From the NCBI RefSeq assembly GCF_001294205.1, contig NZ_LAQT01000006.1, positions 62,001-126,000 on the forward strand: DNA of 64,000 bases, read 5' to 3'. The DNA comes from Amantichitinum ursilacus (GTDB lineage: Bacteria > Pseudomonadota > Gammaproteobacteria > Burkholderiales > Chitinibacteraceae). This document shows, in pieces, positions 19,062 to 27,529 of this stretch (the stretch's first letter is position 1; each line of letters begins with the position of its first letter). Position numbers and translations under genes: made by a program. The notes beneath the pieces were generated by a model. The model had not been told where the DNA came from and searched no databases. It was given only the letters and a program-made list of their open reading frames with translations.

Positions 19062-19679
19062 TTAGCCGGTTTGCACTTCGATATGAAACAGCGCGTAAGG
19101 GCAGTTTAAATAGCGCTCCGCCAGCGGCCGCGCCGTGATCTCGGCAAACTGGTCAGCCGCATACACCGCCCACAGCGGGCCCAGTCCGCCCAATGCCAGC
19201 GGCTGACCATCCATATGCGTCGCCACGATATAGCGATATTTGCGCAGGTCGCCCAGGCTGATGCTGGCATTGGTGCCATCCAGCCCGCGCAGCAGCACCT
19301 TGGTGCCATCTCGCGTGGCTGCGCCGGCTGTGGCCAGCAGTTGCGCCAGATACGGGCCTTGCAACGTGTGTACTTTGCCGTCCCATGCCAGCGTGGTGCG
19401 GATTTCATTGGAAGGCATCGCCGCCAGTTCTGGCCATGACAAGGTCCACGCTTTATCAAAGTGGATGCCCAGTTTGTTAAACAACGGGTCCAGCGCTGGA
19501 TCGGTGGCGCCGCGATTGCTGCGGCTGATTGCGCCGGTTACTGTCAACAATGCCGGGCCGGCCACCGGGGCTGGCGCGGGCTTACGCGGCTTGCTGTGAG
19601 GTTTGCTCTGGGCCAGCGCCGTCACAGGTCCCGCGGCCAGTAATGCGGCCCCGCGCAGCAGAAACGTACGTTTATTCAT
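19062..19679 (-). CDS. Exported molybdopterin-fold (Oxidored_molyb) protein lacking the Mo cysteine
   Basis: 205 residues. The signal sequence NKRTFLLRGAALLAAG has a KR rather than twin-Arg pair. The remainder resembles the sulfite-oxidase-type Oxidored_molyb fold in reduced form, with WSWPELAAMPS-like and HTLQGPYLAQLLATAG stretches and a GPLWAVYAAD motif near the end. The only cysteine is in LNCPYALFHIE near the C-terminus, so the usual Mo-ligating cysteine is absent. Such short periplasmic proteins are common in Proteobacteria and may be ligand-binding rather than catalytic. It is divergent from moaA. Confidence 0.75.
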   Translation of the reverse strand: MNKRTFLLRGAALLAAGPVTALAQSKPHSKPRKPAPAPVAGPALLTVTGAISRSNRGATDPALDPLFNKLGIHFDKAWTLSWPELAAMPSNEIRTTLAWDGKVHTLQGPYLAQLLATAGAATRDGTKVLLRGLDGTNASISLGDLRKYRYIVATHMDGQPLALGGLGPLWAVYAADQFAEITARPLAERYLNCPYALFHIEVQTG

Positions 19680-19863
19680 TGCATCTACCGTCAAAACGAG
19701 TGCCACAGTGTGCCAGACGTTCGCCGCTTGCGGCATGGGTGGCCATGATCAATTTCCTCGGTGGGGCCGCTCAAGCCGCTCGACCAGGAATTGTCTTGTA
19801 GCCGACGACTGTAGGAATTTGTAAAACTAGCGCCTCTGCCGCATCAAGCTGTAACGGCCTACA

Positions 19864-20883
19864 ATGGCATCTATCATGAACGCACCGGCACTTTCCACCC
19901 TTCGTCCCGCCTTGGTCGACCGTTTTGGTCGATCGGTTGATTATGTCCGGCTGTCGGTCACGGATCGTTGTGATCTGCGCTGTTCATATTGCATGCCCAC
20001 AGGCTTTAAAGGTTTTGAAGAACCTGCTGACTGGCTGACGTTTGATGAGATCGAGCGCCTGGTTGCGGCGTTTGCCCGCTTGGGCGTGGGCCGCATCCGC
20101 CTGACCGGCGGCGAGCCCTTGCTGCGCCGGGGCATTTCGGATCTGGCGGCGCGGTTGAAGGCGCTGCCGGGCCTGCGCGATCTGTCGCTGTCCACCAACG
20201 CCACGCAGTTGGTCAAACATGCCAAAGCGCTACGCGCTGCAGGCGTAGACCGGCTCAACATCAGCCTGGATACGCTGGACGGCGCCTGTAACAAGCACAT
20301 CACCGGCCGCGATACCTTCAACGCGGTGATGGCAGGCATCCACGCCGCACGCGATGAAGGCTTCGCGCCGATCAAGCTCAATATGGTGGCCATGAAAGGC
20401 GTTAACGATCACGAGATCGAACGCATGGCCGAATTTGCCATGGAGCACGGCTTTATCTTGCGTCTGATCGAAGCCATGCCGATGGGCGCAACTGGCCGCA
20501 ATGCGCAATATCTGGATCTGGGCCCCGTGCGCGATCGTCTAGTGGCGCGGTACGGCATGCGTGCTGAAACTCACGAGCTGGGCGGCGGCCCCGCCCGGTA
20601 TTGGACTACCGCCGACGGTCGCGGTCAGATTGGCTTTATCACCCCGATTTCGCAGCATTTCTGTGCCACCTGTAACCGCGTGCGTCTTGCCGTGGATGGC
20701 ACTTTATATATGTGTCTGGGCCAGGAAGAACGCTACGAATTCCGCCCGTTGTTACGCGATGGCGTCAGCGATGCCGAGCTGGAAGCGGCCATCCGCGAAG
20801 CCATTGAACTGAAGCCGGAACGTCATGAGTTTCTTGAGGCGCCGGGCAAGATCATTCGTTTCATGTCGCAAACGGGCGGTTGA
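19864..20883 (+). CDS. moaA: GTP 3',8-cyclase MoaA
   Basis: 339 residues. It is the radical SAM enzyme that begins molybdenum cofactor synthesis from GTP. The N-terminal cluster motif is CDLRCSYC; the C-terminal cluster cysteines are in CATCNRVRLAVDGTLYMC; the protein ends in Gly-Gly, needed for activity. RLTGGEPLLRR and SLSTNATQL are standard. Two ATGs are possible (19864 and 19876); neither has a ribosome site, and TACAAT just at 19860-19865 could be a -10 element, so the shorter start may be right. mobB follows with no gap. Confidence 0.96.
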   Translation: MASIMNAPALSTLRPALVDRFGRSVDYVRLSVTDRCDLRCSYCMPTGFKGFEEPADWLTFDEIERLVAAFARLGVGRIRLTGGEPLLRRGISDLAARLKALPGLRDLSLSTNATQLVKHAKALRAAGVDRLNISLDTLDGACNKHITGRDTFNAVMAGIHAARDEGFAPIKLNMVAMKGVNDHEIERMAEFAMEHGFILRLIEAMPMGATGRNAQYLDLGPVRDRLVARYGMRAETHELGGGPARYWTTADGRGQIGFITPISQHFCATCNRVRLAVDGTLYMCLGQEERYEFRPLLRDGVSDAELEAAIREAIELKPERHEFLEAPGKIIRFMSQTGG

Positions 20884-21390
20884 ATGCGTGTATTTGGTCT
20901 GGTGGGCACGTCGGGCAGCGGCAAGACCACGTTGCTGGAAAAACTGATTGCCGAATTTACCCGCCGCGGCCTGCGCGTTAACGCCATCAAACACTCCCAC
21001 CACGATATCCAGCTGGAACCGCCCGACAAAGACAGCGCGCGTTTTCGGGCTGCCGGCGCGGCCGAGGTCATGGTGGTGTCGCCGTATCGTTACGCCATCG
21101 TGCATGAGCTGCGTGATGAAGCGGAACCCGATATCGCGCAGCAATTGGCGCGGCTGGCACCGGCCGATCTGACCTTGCTGGAAGGGTTTCGCAAAAGCGC
21201 GTTTCCCAAGCTGGAAGTGTGGCGCGAAGCCAATGGCAAGCCACCGCGCTTTCTGCAATTCGATGACATTATTGTGCTGGTCACCGAAGACACCCCGCCG
21301 GTGGCCACTGACATTGCGCGATTCGGTCTGGAGCAAATCAGCGAAATCGCCGATTTCATTGCGCAACACGCGGTCGACTATCCTCAGTAA
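20884..21390 (+). CDS. mobB: Molybdopterin-guanine dinucleotide biosynthesis adapter MobB
   Basis: 168 residues. It is a GTP-binding protein assisting MobA in attaching GMP to molybdopterin. The P-loop [16 protein letters not shown] is at the N-terminus, [21 protein letters not shown] is the typical MobB second stretch, and LTLLEGFRK is the conserved acidic loop. Its ATG follows immediately after the moaA stop, so the two are co-translated. mobA is not seen here. Confidence 0.94.
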   Translation: MRVFGLVGTSGSGKTTLLEKLIAEFTRRGLRVNAIKHSHHDIQLEPPDKDSARFRAAGAAEVMVVSPYRYAIVHELRDEAEPDIAQQLARLAPADLTLLEGFRKSAFPKLEVWREANGKPPRFLQFDDIIVLVTEDTPPVATDIARFGLEQISEIADFIAQHAVDYPQ

Positions 21391-21490
21391 GACGTCCGCA
21401 TATTGGTATTTATGCACGCGGCGCGGGCAGGGCGGGTTTTGCTATGCTTGCCGCGCGCTTGCCTACCTTTCGTTCTGATTCTGGTGATCC

Positions 21491-22807
21491 ATGTCCCAAA
21501 TACCCCCGTCCATGCTGGAACGCCTGTTCCAGTTGCGCGCCCACGGCACCACGGTACGCACCGAGTTGCTGGCCGGTTTGACCACGTTTTTAACCATGGT
21601 CTACATCATTTTTGTTAATCCGCAGATTCTGGCCAACGCGGGCATGGACCAACAAGCCGTGTTTGTCGCCACCTGCCTGATCGCAGCGGTGGGCAGTATC
21701 GCCATGGGCTTGTTTGCCAATCTGCCCATCGCGTTGGCGCCCGCCATGGGGCTGAACGCGTTTTTCGCATTTGTGGTGGTCGGGGGCATGCATCTGACCT
21801 GGCAAACCGGTATGGCGGCCATTTTCTGGGGTGCAGTCGGCTTTTTTGTCCTGACCGTATTGCGTGTTCGTTATTGGCTGATTGCCAGCATTCCACATGG
21901 TCTGCGTGTGGGCATCGGCGCGGGCATCGGGCTGATGATTGCGCTGATGGGCTTGCACAATGCGGGCATCGTGGTGGCCAATCCGGTCACGATGGTGACG
22001 GTAGGCGATCTGACTTCCCTGCCTTGTCTGTTGGGCGCAACCGGCTTTTTTCTGATCGCAATCCTGGCCGCGCGCGGTATACACGCCTCCGTTTTGATTG
22101 CCATGGCAGTCACCACCGGGCTAGGGCTGGCGCTGGGGAATGTGCATTACGTCGGACTCGCGTCGCCGCCGCCCAGCCTTGCGCCCATTCTGGGCCAACT
22201 CGATTTGCGCGGCGCGTTGCAATGGCCATTGGCCAGTGTGATTTTCGCGTTCCTGCTGGTCAGCCTGTTTGATTCATCCGGCACCTTGATTGGCGTTACC
22301 GGCCGCGCGGGGCTCAGCGATGCCAATGGCCGCTTTCCGCGCATGAAACAAGCTTTGCTGGTGGATAGCAGTGTTTCGGTGCTTGGCGCGTTTATGGGCA
22401 CGTCGGCCATTTCCACTTATATCGAAAGCTCGGCGGGCGTGGCGGTCGGCGGTCGTACCGGGCTTACCGCGCTAACGGTGGGCGTGCTGTTTATTCTGGC
22501 GGTGTTTTTTGCGCCGCTGGCGCAAATGGTGCCTGCCTATGCGGCGGCAGGCGCACTGATCTATGTGGGCGTGCTGATGACGTCCGAGCTGACCAAAGTG
22601 CGCTGGGATGATCTCACCGAGGCCGTGCCTGCCTTCGCAACCGCCGTGATGATGCCATTCTGCTTTTCGATTACCGAAGGCATTGCGGCGGGCTTTATCG
22701 CCTATGCGGTCATGAAGCTGGGCACCGGACGTTGGCGCGAATTGCCCTGGTGCGTGGTAGTGGTGGCGCTGTTGTTTATCATCAAATTCGGGCTGGATGC
22801 ACACTGA
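21491..22807 (+). CDS. Purine permease of the AzgA-like NCS2 family
   Basis: 438 residues, about 12-14 membrane helices. NCS2/AzgA transporters import adenine, guanine or hypoxanthine with protons. Signature stretches are TEL-LAGLTTFLTMVYIIFVNP at the start, ALAPAMGLNAFFAF, and SLFDSSGTLIGV followed by TSAISTYIESSAGVAVGGRTGL. The exact purine is not determinable. It lies alone between mobB and the convergent nlpD-like gene. Confidence 0.93.
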   Translation: MSQIPPSMLERLFQLRAHGTTVRTELLAGLTTFLTMVYIIFVNPQILANAGMDQQAVFVATCLIAAVGSIAMGLFANLPIALAPAMGLNAFFAFVVVGGMHLTWQTGMAAIFWGAVGFFVLTVLRVRYWLIASIPHGLRVGIGAGIGLMIALMGLHNAGIVVANPVTMVTVGDLTSLPCLLGATGFFLIAILAARGIHASVLIAMAVTTGLGLALGNVHYVGLASPPPSLAPILGQLDLRGALQWPLASVIFAFLLVSLFDSSGTLIGVTGRAGLSDANGRFPRMKQALLVDSSVSVLGAFMGTSAISTYIESSAGVAVGGRTGLTALTVGVLFILAVFFAPLAQMVPAYAAAGALIYVGVLMTSELTKVRWDDLTEAVPAFATAVMMPFCFSITEGIAAGFIAYAVMKLGTGRWRELPWCVVVVALLFIIKFGLDAH

Positions 22808-22838
22808 AGCTGCGTGCGCGCTGCCCATACAAAGCAAA

Positions 22839-23510
22839 TCAGGGTAGGGCGCTGGTCGGATCGATCGCCTTGCCCTTGTAGCGCAATTCAAAATGCAGCG
22901 CCACACGCTCGGCGCCACTATCCCCCATGCTGGCAATGCGCTGACCCTGCTTCACCTCATCGCCTTCTTTAACCGCCAGCGCATCGTTGTGTGCATATGC
23001 GGTCAGATACACTTCGCTGTGCTTGATCACCAGCAGCTTGCCGTAGCCGCGGATGCCTTCGCCGGCATACACCACTTTGCCTGCGGCGGCGGCCACCACC
23101 GCGTCGCCCCGATTGCCTGCGATATCAATGCCGTTATTACGATCGCCCGATTTAAGCACCTGGCCTTTGGCAGGCCAGATCAGGCCGATTTTTGGCGCGA
23201 CTTCCGCGGGGGCAGTGGTTTCGCTGGCCGGTGGCGTGGTCGGGCGGCGCGTAGTGGTTGGCGCGGGCCGGTCACCGGCTCTGGGCGTTACGCGCAGTAC
23301 CTGGCCGATCTCGATGGCGGTTGCATCCTTCAGGTTATTCCAGCGCACCAGGTTATTGACGCTCTGGCCGTTGTTCACAGCGATGCGATACAGCGTGTCG
23401 CCTTTCTGCACGCGGTAGTAACCGGCAGGCGTGGCCTCGGAAGTCGGGTTGCTGGAACACGCGGCAAGCAGCGTCAGGATGCAAAGGGTGGAAAGCAGGC
23501 GGCGCGTCAC
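22839..23510 (-). CDS. nlpD: NlpD-like lipoprotein with LysM and degenerate LytM domains
   Basis: 223 residues. Lipobox LAAC places the lipidated cysteine at residue 18. A LysM domain (about 28-72, YYRVQKGDTLYRIA) is followed by a Pro/Thr linker and a C-terminal M23/LytM domain (about 115-220). The LytM metal site is altered: NNGIDI where active enzymes have H-x-G-x-D, and VALHFELR where they have H-x-H. This matches NlpD/EnvC activators of septal amidases rather than active endopeptidases. The start is GTG 23510; upstream codons are open but have no lipoprotein logic. The usual partners pcm, surE and rpoS are not here. Confidence 0.88.
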   Translation of the reverse strand: MTRRLLSTLCILTLLAACSSNPTSEATPAGYYRVQKGDTLYRIAVNNGQSVNNLVRWNNLKDATAIEIGQVLRVTPRAGDRPAPTTTRRPTTPPASETTAPAEVAPKIGLIWPAKGQVLKSGDRNNGIDIAGNRGDAVVAAAAGKVVYAGEGIRGYGKLLVIKHSEVYLTAYAHNDALAVKEGDEVKQGQRIASMGDSGAERVALHFELRYKGKAIDPTSALP

Positions 23511-23760
23511 GATAGCTCGAGTCGGGTGTTGATAGATGATTGGCGCCGATTGTAAGGCGCGCGCGGCGTTCCTGGCAGTCGGCCAGGTGGTTTTTATTGC
23601 CGCGGCATCTGGCTGACGCAGGCTAGCGCCGACATTTTTTTGGGCGCCCTGCCCACGCGAGATGCGGACTTTGCGCCGCAACCCGGCCTACTCAGCGTCG
23701 TCTTATCGGTATGGCTTTGCGCCAGAACTCGCCAACCAACACAAATACCGGGAGCACATC

Positions 23761-23967
23761 ATGACAAATACTCTGCGTAGTGCAGCAATCATCGCAACGC
23801 TGGCAGCCGCCTTGGGCGGATGCGCCGATATGGATAGCACCACTAAACATACAGCCGTGGGTGCGGCTGTTGGTGGGGTCGCAGGTTCTGTTTTAACCAA
23901 TGGCTCGGCGGTGGGCACCGTGGGTGGTGCGGCCGTAGGTGGCGTGATCGGCCACGAAGCACATTAA
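23761..23967 (+). CDS. Small glycine-zipper lipoprotein (OsmB-like)
   Basis: 68 residues. The signal sequence MTNTLRSAAIIATLAAALGG ends at a probable lipid Cys21. The rest is a glycine-zipper repeat (VGAAVGGVAGSVLTNG and VGGAAVGGVIGHEAH), the pattern of OsmB/17-kDa surface-antigen-like outer-membrane lipoproteins. The start ATG at 23761 has a GGGAG site; a longer open frame to 23662 lacks one. Likely stress-related by family, with no direct evidence here. A long hairpin follows. Confidence 0.85.
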   Translation: MTNTLRSAAIIATLAAALGGCADMDSTTKHTAVGAAVGGVAGSVLTNGSAVGTVGGAAVGGVIGHEAH

Positions 23968-23976
23968 GTGGTTGAA

Positions 23977-24020
23977 GCGGGTGGTTTGCTTTTGCGATGG
24001 CTTAAGCAAAGACCACCCGC
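23977..24020. terminator. Long hairpin between convergent glycine-zipper gene and cysK
   Basis: Nine base pairs (23977-23985 with 24012-24020) continue, after a two-base bulge, into six more (23986-23991 with 24004-24009). The size and the convergent location suggest a shared terminator, although T-runs are weak. Confidence 0.6.
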
Positions 24021-24056
24021 ACTGCCGATCCCGCATCTCTTGGCGGGATAAAAACC

Positions 24057-24989
24057 CTAATCGATCAGATCCGCGAACAGCGGCGTCGACAGATAACGCT
24101 CGCCAAATGACGGGATAATCACTGCAATCAGCTTGCCGGCATTCTCCGGACGCTGCGCAACCTGTAATGCAGCCCACACCGCAGCACCCGAAGAAATGCC
24201 CCCCATGATGCCTTCCTGGGTAGCCAGCGCGCGCGCGGTGGCGAACGCGTCTTCGTTCTTCACACGGATTACCTCGCTATAAGCGTCCGTGGCCAGCACT
24301 TTGGGGACAAAGCCAGCGCCAATACCCTGGATCGGATGCGGGCCTTTGGCGCCACCCGACAATACCGGGCTGGCGTCGGGCTCCACCGCAATCGCCTGAA
24401 ACGACGGCTTGCGTGCCTTCAATACTTCGCTCACGCCAGTAATGGTGCCCCCCGTGCCTACACCGGCAATCAGGATATCAATCTGGCCATCGGTATCACG
24501 CCACAATTCTTCAGCGGTGGTTTTGCGGTGAATTTCCGGGTTGGCCGGGTTTTCAAATTGTTGCGGCATAAAGTGGTTGGCGTTTTCAGCCACCAGTTCA
24601 CCTGCGCGTTTGATGGCGCCGCCCATGCCTTCAGGTCCGGGCGTCAGCACCAGTTGCGCGCCATAGCCGCGCAGCAACGCGCGGCGTTCCCGCGACATGG
24701 TCTCGGGCATGGTCAGAATCAGCTTGTAGCCGCGCGCCGCGCACACCATGGCCAGGCCGATGCCCGTATTGCCCGACGTGGGTTCGACGATGGTGGTGTC
24801 GGCATTAATCAGACCATCGCGCTCGGCAGCATCCATCATCGCCACGGCGATCCGGTCTTTGACGCTGTGGCTGGGGTTCAGGTATTCCAGCTTGGCCACC
24901 ACGGTGGCGCCGCTGCCTGCCGTCAGGCGGTTCAGTCGCACCAGCGGGGTGTTACCAATCAAAGCCGTCACATCATTGGCGATATTCAT
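24057..24989 (-). CDS. cysK: Cysteine synthase A (O-acetylserine sulfhydrylase)
   Basis: 310 residues. PLP enzyme making cysteine from O-acetylserine and sulfide. The PLP lysine is in [11 protein letters not shown], the substrate loop is [13 protein letters not shown], and the phosphate-binding loop is [26 protein letters not shown] is the C-terminal serine motif. The C-terminus ends ...PLFADLID, the Ile tail that in CysK docks into serine acetyltransferase (CysK tails end in Ile; here Ile-Asp), so complex formation with CysE is uncertain. Confidence 0.95.
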   Translation of the reverse strand: MNIANDVTALIGNTPLVRLNRLTAGSGATVVAKLEYLNPSHSVKDRIAVAMMDAAERDGLINADTTIVEPTSGNTGIGLAMVCAARGYKLILTMPETMSRERRALLRGYGAQLVLTPGPEGMGGAIKRAGELVAENANHFMPQQFENPANPEIHRKTTAEELWRDTDGQIDILIAGVGTGGTITGVSEVLKARKPSFQAIAVEPDASPVLSGGAKGPHPIQGIGAGFVPKVLATDAYSEVIRVKNEDAFATARALATQEGIMGGISSGAAVWAALQVAQRPENAGKLIAVIIPSFGERYLSTPLFADLID

Positions 24990-25276
24990 GGTCTGCTTCC
25001 TTGCGTTAAAGAGATGTCAGGCGGCCATTCTAGCGCGCCCCTTGCGCCATGTGCAGCATCTGCCGAGATTATTCTGATTTACATTCGGGGGTGACCGATT
25101 TAATTGTCTATTACATCAGCATTGGCAAAGATAGTCGCTGGCAATTGCAATTATTCTAATGCAGGATCATTCGGTTAATTCCTATATATGGATTATCTGG
25201 ATTGTTAGGCGCTATATGGCTATGTATCTTTAAAGACAATTCTGCCGCATGCAACAAACCCGCTAATATCCTGCTC

Positions 25277-25669
25277 ATGAATACTTTAGGCTCCCGCATC
25301 AGCATGGTGCGCAAAATCCGGAAACGCAGCCAGGGCTGGTTGGCTGATCGTTTACATGTAACCCAACCCTCGGTCAGCGCATGGGAATCGGACGAGGCAG
25401 ATCCCACCCTGACCAATCTAATGGGCATATCCAGCTTGCTGGGCGCGTCTACTGACTGGCTATTAACGGGTATGGGCACGGCCGAAGGTGGTGGTTTTCC
25501 GCTGCGCGAGCCTTTGCCGCTGGACCCCGAAGAACAGGCGTTAATTGATGCGTTTCAAGATCTTAACCGGGTGCGCAGGCATGCCTTGCTGCACTTTTTG
25601 CAGGCCTTTACGCATCGGCACAATGTGCATGTAACGCGGTTTCCGCCCGATACCACAGCCAAAGGTTAA
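25277..25669 (+). CDS. Orphan XRE-family transcriptional regulator
   Basis: 130 residues. An N-terminal Cro/CI-type helix-turn-helix (about 4-62) includes the recognition helix WLADRLHVTQPSVSAWES and the following LGASTDWLLTG, as in phage-type repressors. The C-terminal half (LDPEEQALIDAFQDLNRVRRHALLHFL) looks helical and may dimerise. The ATG at 25277 is chosen because it begins just before the domain; no clear ribosome site is seen. The 287 bases upstream are markedly AT-rich for this genome. Target genes are unknown. Confidence 0.8.
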   Translation: MNTLGSRISMVRKIRKRSQGWLADRLHVTQPSVSAWESDEADPTLTNLMGISSLLGASTDWLLTGMGTAEGGGFPLREPLPLDPEEQALIDAFQDLNRVRRHALLHFLQAFTHRHNVHVTRFPPDTTAKG

Positions 25670-25713
25670 GCGATATCGTGTATAGCAATAGCCCGGCTAA
25701 GGCCGGGCATTTA

Positions 25714-26649
25714 TCACGTTTGCGTCAATATCAGATTGCGACGACTGCCAAATTGTCGCAATTGCCCATTAAACGGATCAATAAACTCAACAGAGCGCGC
25801 CAGCAATTGGAGTGGCGAGCCAAAATCATCTGCCTTATCACCCATGGGTGTCGGGTACCACGGATCATTGATAATAGGAATGCCTAACCCGGCCATATGT
25901 ACGCGCAATTGATGTTTGCGTCCGGTGTGCGGTTTTAACCGATACAGGGCGAGTTGCGGATTCGGATCTGATTTCTGCGAAAACGGTAATTGGCGAATTA
26001 ATTCAATTTGCGTATGCGAATTGGGCGCTTCGTCAATTTCCTGCATCGTAAACCACGTCGCACCCGCAGCAATGTGGCTATGCCGGATTTGCGGCAATTG
26101 GATATCCGCGCGCCACGGCGCAACGGCTTCGTATTCTTTTTTAACCAGCCGATCCTGAAACAACGCCTGATAGGCGCCGCGGCTGGGCGGGTGCAGACAG
26201 AACATCACCACACCTGCGGTTTCGCGATCGAGTCTGTGGATGGGCGTTAGCTCGGGCAGATCAAACTGTAGCCGCAGCCGCGCCACCACGGTTTCACGCA
26301 ATTGCCGACCGGACGGGATGGTGGCCAGAAAATGCGGCTTGTCCACTACCAGCAGGCGGTCATCGCGATGCAGGATGTCGATCTCGAACGGCACTTTGAT
26401 TTCGTCCGGCACGTCGCGGTAATACCAGAGCCGACCACCGCGCGGGTAGGGCATGTCGCCGCGCACCGCCTGGCCATGCTGGTTCACCATTTCGCCATTG
26501 GCCAGGCGCTGCTGCAGCACGCCTGCGGGCAGGAACGGAAAGCGCTGCAGCAAAAAGGTCAACAGATCCGGCCAGTCGCCTTGTTCGGGCAGCACCACAA
26601 AGCTGGGGGCGACGCCATCGCGATGTGGCAGTGGCGAACGGTTATGCAT
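25714..26649 (-). CDS. RluA-family pseudouridine synthase
   Basis: 311 residues. It isomerises uridine in rRNA or tRNA. The catalytic aspartate is in PIHRLDRETAGVVMF, with DRLLVVDKPHFLATIP before it and RLKPHTGRKHQLRVHM after it, all RluA-family hallmarks. The N-terminal ~70 residues resemble a small S4-like region. The start ATG at 26649 (MHNRSPLPHRDG) is chosen; the frame stays open upstream to 27246 only because it runs antisense to the next gene. The rRNA target is not deducible. Confidence 0.88.
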   Translation of the reverse strand: MHNRSPLPHRDGVAPSFVVLPEQGDWPDLLTFLLQRFPFLPAGVLQQRLANGEMVNQHGQAVRGDMPYPRGGRLWYYRDVPDEIKVPFEIDILHRDDRLLVVDKPHFLATIPSGRQLRETVVARLRLQFDLPELTPIHRLDRETAGVVMFCLHPPSRGAYQALFQDRLVKKEYEAVAPWRADIQLPQIRHSHIAAGATWFTMQEIDEAPNSHTQIELIRQLPFSQKSDPNPQLALYRLKPHTGRKHQLRVHMAGLGIPIINDPWYPTPMGDKADDFGSPLQLLARSVEFIDPFNGQLRQFGSRRNLILTQT

Positions 26650-26793
26650 ACGGCAATCCGGCAAGCAAAAGCGTGATTGTAGCGCGCGCGGGTCCAGGCC
26701 CGCAGAGGCGCAGACAGCTACCGTCCGGCACAGCTGCATTGCGCGCAGCACAGCGCGCCGCTGATAATGCGCGCCGCACTGGACTGTTTGCTT

Positions 26794-27195
26794 ATGATCA
26801 CCAAGAAACTGATACACCTTTCGACGCTGGAAAATCTGGATACTTGGGCGCGCTATCGCGCCAGCCTGTGTATCGATTGCCAGGCGTCCTGTTGCACGAT
26901 GCCGGTAGAAGTACGCCTGCCCGATCTGGTCCGCATGGGCGAGGTGGACGCGTTCGAGGCCGAGCACGAGCAAGCCAAGCAAATCGCCAAGCGCTTGCAG
27001 AAGGCAGGCGTCATCCAGCATTTCAATTTCAAGCATGAAGTGTTTACGCTGGCGCAGCGCGCCAGTGGCGATTGCCGCTATCTGCACGCCGAAACGCGCC
27101 GCTGTACCATCTATGACTTGCGCCCCAACACCTGTCGCAACCACCCCAAAATCGGCCCGCGCCCTGGCTTTTGCGCGTACCGCAACAAACCCTGA
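26794..27195 (+). CDS. YkgJ-family cysteine-cluster protein
   Basis: 133 residues. The zinc/iron-chelating CxxCxxxCC signature is present as CIDCQASCC (Cys26, 29, 33, 34), with further cysteines in DCRYL, RCTIYDLRP, NTCRNHPK and the C-terminal FCAYR. YkgJ-like proteins bind a metal or Fe-S cluster of unknown role. The start is ATG 26794 (MITKKLIHLSTLEN), inside an open frame that begins at 26767. A second small Cys-rich gene follows 17 bases later and could be co-transcribed. Confidence 0.85.
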   Translation: MITKKLIHLSTLENLDTWARYRASLCIDCQASCCTMPVEVRLPDLVRMGEVDAFEAEHEQAKQIAKRLQKAGVIQHFNFKHEVFTLAQRASGDCRYLHAETRRCTIYDLRPNTCRNHPKIGPRPGFCAYRNKP

Positions 27196-27212
27196 TCGAA
27201 GATTTGAACGCC

Positions 27213-27416
27213 ATGGCTGAACAAACCGCTGCCCAACCCGTTGCACTGCCTGTTCCCTGTCCGCGCTGCGGTGCGCCCGGCAAGATCTGCAAGGCTGGCG
27301 CCAACCGCGTCTGGGTTCAGTGCAGCAAATTTGGCAAAGACGGCAATTGCAGCGCCATCAGCAGCCCGGAGCCCAACAAGAAGGCCGCGCTGGCCACCTG
27401 GGCGCGCCTCAAATAA
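27213..27416 (+). CDS. Small zinc-ribbon-like protein
   Basis: 67 residues from ATG 27213; not recognised as a named family. It has CPRCG (Cys16, Cys19), Cys26, then Cys37 in VQCSKFGK and Cys46 in GNCSA, a spacing that could form a zinc ribbon of the Lar/restriction-alleviation style (ATWARLK-like end resembles the WN-ending of that group). An earlier start at 27171 overlaps the YkgJ gene. A strong terminator follows, which supports a real transcript end here. Confidence 0.65.
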   Translation: MAEQTAAQPVALPVPCPRCGAPGKICKAGANRVWVQCSKFGKDGNCSAISSPEPNKKAALATWARLK

Positions 27417-27440
27417 ATCGCCCGCGCCGCGCCAGACGAA

Positions 27441-27469
27441 AAAAAGCCGCCTTTCAAAGGCGGCTTTTT
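27441..27469. terminator. Bidirectional Rho-independent terminator
   Basis: A perfect 14-bp inverted repeat (27441-27454 with 27456-27469) bounded by A5 and T5. It sits between the convergent zinc-ribbon gene and ettA and can end both. Confidence 0.92.
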
Positions 27470-27529
27470 GCTGGCTGTAGCAGACGATGTTCCAGTCCGC
27501 TGTAGCGGCAGGGCAAGAATCGTCAACGA

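Noticed and set aside
26650-27246. N-terminal extension of the RluA-type synthase on the minus strand.
   Set aside because: It is antisense to the YkgJ-like gene, does not resemble the family, and ATG 26649 gives a normal protein.
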